DNA of 64,000 nucleotides. It comes from Bacillus sp. OV322 (GTDB lineage Bacteria; Bacillota; Bacilli; Bacillales; DSM-1321). A program made the position numbers and the translations under genes. Within the stretch, counting starts at the first letter, position 1. The number at the start of each line of letters is the position of its first letter. Below, piece by piece: positions 57,022 through 64,000 of the stretch. The stretch is from NCBI RefSeq assembly GCF_900112495.1, contig NZ_FOMA01000003.1, forward strand, positions 147,510-211,509. Reading direction: 5' to 3'. Below the pieces are notes generated by a model that saw only the letters and a list, made by a program, of their open reading frames with translations, did not search any database and had not been told where the DNA came from.

Positions 57022-57312
57022 ATGATGATTATTCATGCCTTTTTGAAGGTGGACCCAAACAAACGGCAAGATTTTTTGGCGTTTACTCAATCAGTGGTTT
57101 CAAGTTCCAGGGAAGAAGAGGGAAATATAAGCTATCAATTATTTGCGGACCCCTCAATTGATAATGAGTTTGTTTTTTTAGAAATGTGGAAGGATGAGAA
57201 AGCTATCGAAACCCATGAAAAAACTGAGCATTTTAAATCGTTTGTCCAAGGTTTGGAACAATTCCTGCTTGAACCTTTACGTGTGGAGAAGTACCAGGCT
57301 GCTGGGAAATAG
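57022..57312 (+). CDS. Antibiotic biosynthesis monooxygenase (ABM/YgiN-type) protein
   Basis: A 96-residue ferredoxin-like ABM-domain protein: IIHAFLKVDPNKRQDFLAFT, EEGNISYQLFADPSIDNEFV and FLEMWKDEKAIETHEKTEHF. Such proteins act as putative quinol monooxygenases or haem/aromatic-handling enzymes; substrate unknown. SD AAAAGGAGAG. Two adjacent ATGs (57022, 57025); either is possible. Confidence 0.88.
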   Translation: MMIIHAFLKVDPNKRQDFLAFTQSVVSSSREEEGNISYQLFADPSIDNEFVFLEMWKDEKAIETHEKTEHFKSFVQGLEQFLLEPLRVEKYQAAGK

Positions 57313-57516
57313 TAACGTTTGCTGTTATGATGTAGTTCGGTTTTGATAAGCTTATTTATACAACTGGAGAGACTCAACTTGAAATGTCCGCTTTGGCCAA
57401 GAATATGGACATTTTGCATTGTTGACTTCTTGAAAATGTCCTTAAAAGCCCCAATGAGTCTAATTTGTCTTGTCAATATGATAAGGCAGGACCATCAAAC
57501 GAGGAGGAATACGAAA

Positions 57517-57957
57517 ATGGAAAACTTGATTAATTTTCATGTGACTGGATCTTCAAAGGGACTTCAAACCATTGCCAAAACGGGAAAGCACACACTTACC
57601 ATAGATGAACCGCCGGTAATGGGCGGCCAGGATTCAGGTCCTAATCCCCTGCAGACATTATTAAGTGCCCTTTCAGGATGTGAAAATATCGTTGCCAATG
57701 TCGTGGCCAGGGAGATGGAATTCGATCTTCAAGGAATCGACTTTGATATCAAGGCGGTGCTGGACCGCCGAGGTTTCATGGGTGATCCGAATGTAAAGCC
57801 ATATTTTCAAAGCGTGAACATCGAGGCTAAAGTGAAAACAGGCGAACCTCAGGAACGCATTGATGAATTACAGAGGATTACCGATTCCCGCTGCCCGATT
57901 TATGCTACACTTTCAGCGGCAGGCATACCTATTGAAACGAATTGGACAAAAGCATAA
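57517..57957 (+). CDS. OsmC family protein (peroxiredoxin-like), intact
   Basis: A 146-residue OsmC/Ohr-type hydroperoxide-reducing protein. The two reactive cysteines are present in LSALSGCENIVANV and TDSRCPIYATLS. It has typical GGQDSGPNPLQTLL before the first Cys. The ATG at 57517 follows GAGGAGG; the upstream in-frame sequence to 57343 is not protein-like. A decayed paralogue follows at 58095. Confidence 0.92.
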   Translation: MENLINFHVTGSSKGLQTIAKTGKHTLTIDEPPVMGGQDSGPNPLQTLLSALSGCENIVANVVAREMEFDLQGIDFDIKAVLDRRGFMGDPNVKPYFQSVNIEAKVKTGEPQERIDELQRITDSRCPIYATLSAAGIPIETNWTKA

Positions 57958-57970
57958 ACTGTAACACACT

Positions 57971-58012
57971 AGGCAGACACTCGATGTATATCGTTTTGTG
58001 TCTGCCTTTTTC
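57971..58012 (+). terminator. Intrinsic terminator after the OsmC gene
   Basis: GGCAGACAC (57972-57980) pairs with GTGTCTGCC (57998-58006), followed by TTTTTCC and more T. Confidence 0.85.
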
Positions 58013-58094
58013 CTTTTTTTCATAACAAATCTGGAATAGCTTACTGAAAGGCAGCCATTATTAAAGAAAGTGATAATAGGGAGGAGTGAACAAT

Positions 58095-58497
58095 GTGAAA
58101 ACAACTGGTAAGCGGGAAGGGGACCTTGCTTTTTCCGGGATCAAGCCTTCAGGGCATAAAATTGCAATGGATGCTGCAGAGGAAGCGGGGGGTTATAACA
58201 CCGGGCAAGGTCTGCAGAATTGCTATTGCACGCGGTCGCAGGGGTACCAGGATTGATATTATTCTGATTTAAAAAAAGATACATTTGAATCCTGCCATTT
58301 TCATATGGAGATGGAAGGAAATAGAACGGATGACCATCCAAGAAAATTATCCGAGAATTGCCTGAAGATAAACTCATCAGGGCCATCCAATTGTCAATAG
58401 ACAGATATTGCTCGTTTCACAGTCATTAAGTACCGAAGTAACGGTAAGTTATACTCTTAATGGAGTCAGGGGCAAAAAGAAATCTGAATACGTTTAA
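58095..58497 (+). pseudogene. OsmC family pseudogene, several frameshifts
   Basis: GTG with GAGGAG upstream opens KTTGKREGDLAFSGIKPSGH and EEAGGYNTG, then the frame breaks. Successive frames carry SAELLLHAVAG (the OsmC first-Cys helix, Cys lost), CHFHMEMEGNRTDDHPRKL, LPEDKLIRAIQLSIDRYCS (second-Cys region) and SLSTEVTVSYTLNG before a stop. At least four indels, so clearly inactive. Separated from the intact OsmC gene only by a terminator. Confidence 0.85.
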
Positions 58498-58500
58498 AGC

Positions 58501-58527
58501 GGGGAGGCCATGCCATCCCCGGTTTTT
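58501..58527 (+). terminator. Terminator after the OsmC pseudogene
   Basis: GGGGA and TCCCC arms with inner GGC/GCC pairing, then GGTTTTTT. Confidence 0.55.
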
Positions 58528-58533
58528 TACTAA

Positions 58534-59157
58534 TCAGTGAAAGGATACAATCTTTTCTAATTTATGGCGGTGATGAGGATAACCTTCACTGGCTGCACGC
58601 CCCATAGGAACCAGCGCGGCAAATTTAACATGTTCCGGAAGGCCGAGGATTTCCTTCACCTTTTCCTGGTCGAAGCCAAGCATTGGAACACTTGCATAAC
58701 CAAGCCCTTGTATTGTTATCAACAGAAAACCGAGTGCTATGCCAGCTTGGGTCAAGCCCCACTGGCCGCGCTCTTCAATACTCATTCCCCCAAAAAAAGA
58801 AGCAAGGTTTGCGACCTCTTCTTCTTTTCGCTCAGGAGGCAAACCGGGATGCACGGTATCCGGCAAGTTGGCGACCACATCCTCCATATCGCTTGTTACC
58901 AGTACAACCGCGGGTGCAGAAGTAACTTGCTGTTGTCCATATGCTGCTTCTTGCAGCTTTTCTTTGAGTTGGGAATCCGTTACGACATGAAAACGCCATG
59001 GCTGAAGATTCCAGGCGCTGGGAGACAAGCGGACAAGATTGAATATGGCTTGCAGCGTTTCCCGGGGAATTTCCTCTTCAGTAAATTTGCGGATGCTTTG
59101 CCGGGATTCAATCGCCTCTTTAACCGTTAAAATTTGTTCTGAAATTTGTGTGTCCAA
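58534..59157 (-). CDS. Nitroreductase family protein
   Basis: FMN-dependent NAD(P)H oxidoreductase of 207 residues. The FMN-binding N-terminal motif is SRQSIRKFTEEEIPRETL, followed by LSPSAWNLQPWRFHVV, and GIALGFLLITIQGLGYASV packs the dimer. Substrate unknown (nitroaromatic, quinone or similar). TTG start at 59157 with GGAGGGCC upstream on the minus strand. Convergent with the OsmC pseudogene. Confidence 0.9.
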   Translation of the reverse strand: MDTQISEQILTVKEAIESRQSIRKFTEEEIPRETLQAIFNLVRLSPSAWNLQPWRFHVVTDSQLKEKLQEAAYGQQQVTSAPAVVLVTSDMEDVVANLPDTVHPGLPPERKEEEVANLASFFGGMSIEERGQWGLTQAGIALGFLLITIQGLGYASVPMLGFDQEKVKEILGLPEHVKFAALVPMGRAASEGYPHHRHKLEKIVSFH

Positions 59158-59491
59158 GAATTTGGCCCTCCTTTAGACAGATTGACTGTCATTTTCTCAA
59201 GTACAAGGTTTAACCTGCCTAAATAGTATGTGCAAATTCATTCATAATTCTTAAGGAACAATTTCCCTGGCGTTTCTTGAAAATAAAAATGATGTACGAA
59301 ATGGAAAATGTGTCCGGCTTTAAATAGAAGGAAGTGATTACTTCGCTTTCTTTTACTTTCCGATCAGGACGAAATTAAACAGAATGAGTGTTGCCGATAG
59401 AAAGATACTATTCTAATTTTAAAAAGCACGGGAAGAAAGGTTAATCATATCGAGCTGGGTAAAAACGGCATAAATGAATTCTATAAAATTA
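59158..59491. other. AT-rich stretch upstream of the lacI-type gene
   Basis: No gene seen; it must contain the nitroreductase promoter, but none is clear. The lacI-type promoter begins at 59492. Confidence 0.45.
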
Positions 59492-59520
59492 TTGCAATTC
59501 AGAATGTAATCGATTACAAT
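59492..59520 (+). promoter_or_regulatory. Promoter with palindromic operator (lacI-type gene)
   Basis: TTGCAA (59492-59497), a 17-base spacer, TACAAT (59515-59520). The perfect palindrome TGTAATCGATTACA (59505-59518) sits inside the spacer and -10. It fits both a LacI-family operator and the CcpA cre consensus TGWNANCGNTNWCA. Confidence 0.7.
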
Positions 59521-59589
59521 AATTTCATAAGATAGACATATGTCACTATACGTCCACAAGATGGACATTCGAAAGGAAATTATCTACTT

Positions 59590-60600
59590 ATGGTAAGGAT
59601 AGTTGATGTCGCTAAAAAAGCAAATGTTTCCACGGCTACTGTCTCCAGGGTGATTAGCAACTCAGGGACAGTGAAAAAAGATACAACAGAAAGAGTGTTA
59701 AAAGCGATCGATTCATTGAACTATCAACCTAATATTCTGGCAAGACAGCTTAGAAGACTGGAAACAAAAACGATACTGGTAATTGTTCCTGATATCACAA
59801 ATACATTTTTTTCCAAAGTGCTCCGTGGTATAGAAGCTGTAGCCATTAAAAACGGTTATCAAGTATTGCTAGGGGATGCCCAAAATGATGCTGATCGTGA
59901 AAGCGGGTATTTAAATATTCTTAAACAAAGAAAAGCGGATGGAATGCTGCTGCTGACAGCAAAAATCAATGGGCAGGCAATAGAAGAAATTGCAAAGCAA
60001 TTTCCCGTTGTGCTGGCATGTGAATATATTGAAGGTTCACAAATACCGACTGTTTCAATTGATAATGTCAGTAGTGCAAGGAAGGCGACTAAACATTTAA
60101 TTGAATTGGGCCATGAAAAAATCGGTTTTCTATCAGGCCCATTCGACAGTGTACTGGGCAGGGACCGGTACAAAGGATTTCAGCAGGCTTTGGCTCAGTA
60201 TGGTCTTCCTACTGACTCACTATTGGTTCAGGAGGGCGATTTTTCATTTGAAAGCGGCATTAATTTAATGCAAAAGTTTTTAGCAATTGACGAGCCACCC
60301 ACTGCTATTTTCGCTGCTAATGATGAAATGGCGATAGGAGCAATCAAAGCCATTAAAGCAAAAGGTCTTAGCGTGCCAGATGACATTTCGATAGTGGGAT
60401 TTGATGATATAAAGTTCGCATCTATTTATGAACCCGCACTCACCACTATTGCCCAGCCGTCTTTTGAAATTGGCGAAAAGGCAATGGAACTTCTTCTCCA
60501 GTTAATTAATGATAATAGTATTGATAAAAAGCAATACATTTTAGAGGATAAACTGATTATAAGAGATTCCAGTAAAAAGTGTAAAAAAGAAAAAAATTGA
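59590..60600 (+). CDS. LacI-family transcriptional regulator
   Basis: Sugar-operon regulator of 336 residues. The N-terminal HTH ([20 protein letters not shown]) has the LacI recognition helix; hinge helix [10 protein letters not shown]-terminal periplasmic-binding-like core with [20 protein letters not shown] and [20 protein letters not shown]. Probably controls the downstream sugar ABC operon through the palindrome repeated at 59505 and 60634. Effector unknown. Confidence 0.92.
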   Translation: MVRIVDVAKKANVSTATVSRVISNSGTVKKDTTERVLKAIDSLNYQPNILARQLRRLETKTILVIVPDITNTFFSKVLRGIEAVAIKNGYQVLLGDAQNDADRESGYLNILKQRKADGMLLLTAKINGQAIEEIAKQFPVVLACEYIEGSQIPTVSIDNVSSARKATKHLIELGHEKIGFLSGPFDSVLGRDRYKGFQQALAQYGLPTDSLLVQEGDFSFESGINLMQKFLAIDEPPTAIFAANDEMAIGAIKAIKAKGLSVPDDISIVGFDDIKFASIYEPALTTIAQPSFEIGEKAMELLLQLINDNSIDKKQYILEDKLIIRDSSKKCKKEKN

Positions 60601-60630
60601 ACATCTGTTTCAGGTGTAAAATTTTTTTAT

Positions 60631-60651
60631 TATAATGTAATCGATTACATT
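60631..60651 (+). promoter_or_regulatory. Operator palindrome upstream of the sugar ABC operon
   Basis: AATGTAATCGATTACATT (60634-60651) is a perfect 18-base palindrome overlapping TATAAT (60631-60636). Its 14-base centre is identical to the one at 59505. Also a full match to the cre consensus. Confidence 0.7.
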
Positions 60652-60808
60652 TTGATAAGTTCATTATCCAATACTGAGTATTTTAATCATCGGCTCCTAA
60701 AAGCTGGCTGATTCTGAAAAGACAATCTCATCAAAGGAGGTGTTGCCGATTAGTTCCTTATTCTAAACAATCGGCTAAAAATAAAAAAATAAAAGTGGAG
60801 GACATCCA

Positions 60809-61984
60809 ATGAAAAAGAATTTATTCCTTTCTGTTATATTGATTTTTGTTCTTGCAGCAGCACTTATGGGTTGTGGTAATTCAGAAAAAACTTCAGGAGA
60901 GAAAGAAAGTACAAAAAAGAATGAAAATTATTCAGGGAAGGCTTCCGGACCGCTGACAATCAATCCTAAAATTCCAGACTTGGAAGTCCAGGATAAGGGG
61001 CCGAATGGTGAAAAAGCAGTGTCAGCAAAGTCATTGCAGCTTACAGAAGAAGAGCTTCAGAAGATTAAAGATGGCAAGTATAAAGCTGCTATTGTCATGC
61101 ATTACTCTGGGACTGACTATATGAAGGCAGCCGTAGGAGCGATGAAGGATACTTTTAAAAGAATGGGCATTGAAGTCATTGCCGTAACGGATGCACAGTT
61201 CAAAGCAGAAAAACAAGTAAACGATATTGAAACAGTATTAGCTAAAAAACCGGATATTATGATTTCAGTACCAGTTGACGCAGTTTCTACCGCACCGGCA
61301 TATAAAAAGGCAGTTGCACAGGGAGTCAAATTAGTATTCATGGATGGAGCTGCAAAAGGCCTTAAGCCTGGAAAAGACTACATCAGCATTGTTTCAGGAG
61401 ACAACTACGGAAACGGTGCACTTGCCGCTGACATCATGGCTGAAAAACTTGGCGGTAAAGGGAAAGTCGGAATCATTTATCACGATGTAAACTTTTTTGT
61501 TACGAAAAACCGCTCAGATGCTTTCGAAGCAAGAATCAAAGAAAAATATCCTAATATTAAAATTGTAGCGAAAGACGGTATTACAGATCCAAATAAAGGT
61601 GAAGAAGTAGCATCCGCTATGCTTACAAGAAATCCCGGCATAGATGGGATCTTTGCTCCATGGGACGTACCTGCCGAGGGAGTAATGTCTGCAATACGTA
61701 ACGCAGGCAAAGAAAAAGATGTAATAGTGACTACGGTTGACTTGGGAACTAACGTTGCAATCTCCATTGCTTCCGACGGAATTGTTAAAGGCCTTGGAGC
61801 TCAATTGCCGTATGATCAAGGCGTGGCTCAAGCCATTCTTGCAGGTTATGCCCTTCTCGGCAAAGAGGCACCAGCTTATGTTGCCTCTCCTGCGATTAAA
61901 GTAACGAAGGATAATGTGCTGGATTCCTGGAAGCTGATTTATGGTACCGAGGCCCCATCTACTGTAAAAAATGCAATGAAATAA
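60809..61984 (+). CDS. Sugar ABC transporter substrate-binding lipoprotein
   Basis: Periplasmic-binding-protein type 4 (ribose-like) lipoprotein of 391 residues. Signal peptide with lipobox ALMGCGNSE (Cys about 22), a charged linker, then IVMHYSGTDYMKAAVGAMKD, VSGDNYGNGALAADIMAEKL and VDLGTNVAISIASDG. The long linker and N-terminal extension (about 90 residues before the domain) are larger than in RbsB. ATG after GTGGAGGA. Ligand not predictable; first gene of the ABC operon. Confidence 0.9.
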   Translation: MKKNLFLSVILIFVLAAALMGCGNSEKTSGEKESTKKNENYSGKASGPLTINPKIPDLEVQDKGPNGEKAVSAKSLQLTEEELQKIKDGKYKAAIVMHYSGTDYMKAAVGAMKDTFKRMGIEVIAVTDAQFKAEKQVNDIETVLAKKPDIMISVPVDAVSTAPAYKKAVAQGVKLVFMDGAAKGLKPGKDYISIVSGDNYGNGALAADIMAEKLGGKGKVGIIYHDVNFFVTKNRSDAFEARIKEKYPNIKIVAKDGITDPNKGEEVASAMLTRNPGIDGIFAPWDVPAEGVMSAIRNAGKEKDVIVTTVDLGTNVAISIASDGIVKGLGAQLPYDQGVAQAILAGYALLGKEAPAYVASPAIKVTKDNVLDSWKLIYGTEAPSTVKNAMK

Positions 61985-62056
61985 GTTAATTTGAATGACA
62001 ACTATTTAATAGAGGCTGTCATAAAGCAGCCTCAAAAAAAAAAGAAGGTGAAAGAA

Positions 62057-63556
62057 TTGAATCAGCCTATACTTGAAATGATGAACATATCTAAAGCATT
62101 TAATGGAATTACTGTTCTTGATAATGTGGATTTCACTCTGAGAAAAGGTGAGGTTCACGCATTGATGGGCGGAAATGGGGCCGGGAAATCAACATTAATG
62201 AAGATTCTCACCGGCATATATACTGCTGATAGCGGTGAGATATTGATAGAAGGAAAACGAGTAAGCATTAATAGCATTGATGATGCCAATAAAAATAATA
62301 TCTCTATGATTTTTCAGGAGTTCAGTTTAATTCCAACATTGACGGTTGCTCAAAACATCTTTCTGACCCGTGAAAAAAGAACTTCGTTTGGTTTGCTTAA
62401 TGATAAAGAAAGCGAGAAGAAAACAGAGGCGCTGCTTAAGGAATTAGGAGTGGATATCAAACCCTCTGATATTGTCCAAGAACTTGGTGTAGGATATTGG
62501 CAGATGACCGAAATCGCTAAAGCATTATCTCAAGAAGCAAAAATTTTAGTAATGGATGAACCAACATCTTCTCTAACAAAAACAGAGACGGTAGTCTTAT
62601 TCGACTTCATTAACAAATTGAAAGCAAAGGGTTATTCCATCATTTATATTTCCCACAGGATGGATGAAATTTTTCAAATATGCGATAGGATTACCATATT
62701 AAGGGACGGAAGATATATCACTACCGAAACATGCAGTGAAACTGATCTTGATACAGTCATTCAACATATTGTGGGCAGGGAGTTCGACAAGGCTTTTGAA
62801 TGGCAAGAACGTCCATATTTAACAGATGTGCCGCCAATATTTGAAGTTAAAAACCTGAATGCCGGAGATAAACTTCAAGATATCAACCTTGCCATCCAGC
62901 CCGGTGAAATTGTGGGCATCGCTGGATTAATGGGAAGCGGGAGAACGGAATTAGTCCGCAGTCTTTTTGGCATTGACCCTATTGATAGCGGCGAAATTTA
63001 CGTTGATGGCAAAAAAAGGCCTATTAAGAGTGCAGGGGATGCCATAAAAGCAGGAATTGCTTTAATTCCTGAAGATAGACGCATGCAAGGGTTGGTCCTT
63101 CAACATAGTGTGAAGGATAATATGATACTTCCGATCCTATCGAAAGTAAAAAGAGGATTATTTATTGATAATAAGAAATCCAATGAGATTAGTAATCAAT
63201 TAGTTCAAAAGTTGAATATCAAAACGGATAATATTTTTAAAACATCCGGTTTGTTATCAGGCGGGAATCAGCAAAAAATTGTGCTTGCCAAGTGGCTGGC
63301 CAATGATCCCACCGTATTGCTTCTTGATGAACCGACAATCGGTGTTGATATTGGCGCAAAGACCGAGATTATAGATGTTATTAGAGAATTGGCTGAAAGC
63401 GGAAAAGCAATATTAGTTGTTTCTTCAGAACTCCCAGAACTATTAGCCATGAGCGATCGTGTCGTGGTTATGCATGAAGGGAAGATCAAAAAGGAGATTA
63501 AACGTAAAGAGATCAAATCAGAGGAGGATTTAGAGTATGCAATCCAAGGTTTCTAG
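62057..63556 (+). CDS. Sugar ABC transporter ATP-binding protein (RbsA-type, duplicated)
   Basis: Double-ATPase subunit, about 499 residues. The first half has Walker A GGNGAGKST, the signature-like LGVGYWQMTEIAKAL and VMDEPTSSLT; the second half has a degenerate Walker region (GLMGSGRTELV), LSGGNQQKIVLAKWLA and LLLDEPTIGVDIG, the RbsA/MglA layout. The TTG at 62057 with AAGGTGA upstream gives the family length; the extension to 61991 is not conserved in character. It overlaps the permease gene by 20 bases. Confidence 0.92.
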   Translation: MNQPILEMMNISKAFNGITVLDNVDFTLRKGEVHALMGGNGAGKSTLMKILTGIYTADSGEILIEGKRVSINSIDDANKNNISMIFQEFSLIPTLTVAQNIFLTREKRTSFGLLNDKESEKKTEALLKELGVDIKPSDIVQELGVGYWQMTEIAKALSQEAKILVMDEPTSSLTKTETVVLFDFINKLKAKGYSIIYISHRMDEIFQICDRITILRDGRYITTETCSETDLDTVIQHIVGREFDKAFEWQERPYLTDVPPIFEVKNLNAGDKLQDINLAIQPGEIVGIAGLMGSGRTELVRSLFGIDPIDSGEIYVDGKKRPIKSAGDAIKAGIALIPEDRRMQGLVLQHSVKDNMILPILSKVKRGLFIDNKKSNEISNQLVQKLNIKTDNIFKTSGLLSGGNQQKIVLAKWLANDPTVLLLDEPTIGVDIGAKTEIIDVIRELAESGKAILVVSSELPELLAMSDRVVVMHEGKIKKEIKRKEIKSEEDLEYAIQGF

Positions 63557-64000
63557 CGAAGTAAAACAACCCTCAGTCTCCATATTAAAAAAATTCGACT
63601 GGCGGGACTACATAGTATATATAGCCTTTGTTGGTGTATTAATCTACTTTTCAGTCACCCTTTTTGACCAAGGATTTTTAACATCAGGAAATCTATTAAA
63701 TATCGTAAGGCAAACCGCAACAATTACATTAATGGCTCTTGCGATGACATTTGTCATCAGTTCAGGTGAAATTGACCTGTCTGTTGGTTCAATTGCTGCA
63801 TTATCTTCACTGGCAGGAGCATTGGCTCTTCAGGCAGGATATGGAATATTTGGGGGATTGATTGCCGGTGTAGGTACAGGCCTTCTTGTTGGGTTAGTTA
63901 ACGGCTTGCTTGTAACAAAAGTAGCCATTCCTTCATTCCTTGTAACACTGGGTACAATGGGTGCAGTAAAGGGTATAGCGATGTGGATCACTGACACTGC
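63537..64000 (+). CDS. Sugar ABC transporter permease (RbsC-type), 3' truncated by window edge
   Basis: Starts at ATG 63537 after GAGGAGG, inside the end of the ATPase gene. The visible 154 residues include a first helix (YIVYIAFVGVLIYFSVTLF), the hallmark TFVISSGEIDLSVGSIAALS of BPD_transp_2 permeases, and IPSFLVTLGTMGAVKGIAMW. Membrane channel partner of the 60809 and 62057 proteins. The rest lies beyond the window. Confidence 0.93.
   Translation, partial: MQSKVSSEVKQPSVSILKKFDWRDYIVYIAFVGVLIYFSVTLFDQGFLTSGNLLNIVRQTATITLMALAMTFVISSGEIDLSVGSIAALSSLAGALALQAGYGIFGGLIAGVGTGLLVGLVNGLLVTKVAIPSFLVTLGTMGAVKGIAMWITDT

Overview
The window is a Bacillaceae chromosome segment of moderate to low G+C content. 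Its gene order closely follows the Bacillus subtilis glyQ to yqgW interval: glyQ-glyS-ccpN-yqfL-yqxD-dnaG-sigA-cccA-trmK-yqfO-ispH-yqfQ-cshB-nfo-yqfT-zur-yqfW-yqfX-ispG-yqfZ-yqgB-yqgC-sodA-yqgE-pbpA-pstB-phoU-yqzC-yqzD-rpmG-yqgN-yqgO-gluP-yqgQ-glcK-yqgS-yqgT-yqgU-yqgV-yqgW. Strong Shine-Dalgarno sites, many TTG/GTG starts and U-tailed hairpin terminators also fit a Bacillus-type Firmicute. The repeat families suggest the environmental Bacillus firmus/Cytobacillus group, but that placement is inference.

Layout. Positions 1-8460 hold translation, replication and sigma-factor genes (glyQS, ccpN, yqfL, dnaG, sigA). Positions 8661-16690 hold cytochrome c550, TrmK, the Nif3-like YqfO, IspH, the DEAD-box helicase CshB and endonuclease IV. 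Positions 17036-19680 carry a Zur-boxed znuC-znuB-zur operon. Positions 19767-27672 hold small membrane proteins, a nucleotidase, IspG, a LysM protein, sodA and an MFS transporter. pbpA follows. Then comes a decayed interval (about 31000-35310) where pstS-pstC-pstA would be expected but only pstB-phoU remain, among fragments of several broken genes. Positions 35310-41600 hold yqzC-yqzD, a glucoamylase N-terminal stub, rpmG, yqgN, a DUF92 protein, an XRE/membrane-protein pair, a hydrolase and yqgO. Positions 41750-46600 form a motility/signalling insert (chemoreceptor plus PAS-GGDEF-EAL protein), each gene with a SigD-type promoter match. Positions 47542-56374 return to the conserved order (rhomboid GluP to YqgW). 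Positions 57022-64000 are accessory: a monooxygenase-like protein, an intact OsmC protein beside a shattered OsmC pseudogene, a nitroreductase, and a LacI-regulated ribose-type sugar ABC system running off the right edge.

Non-coding content is rich. One palindromic repeat family of about 120 bp lies at 4371-4757, 15384-15773 (three tandem copies of exactly 124 bp) and 37224-37490. A second family of about 240 bp lies at 17131, 20431, 46750 and 47211, with shortened derivatives at 28476 and 41203. No CRISPR array, tRNA, rRNA, complete insertion sequence or prophage was seen. I did not find a clearly new system. The most informative unexplained items are the identical palindromes flanking the lacI-type gene, the two XRE/membrane pairs with related operator-like palindromes, the SigD-linked c-di-GMP gene, and an apparent orphan immunity gene next to toxin-like debris.
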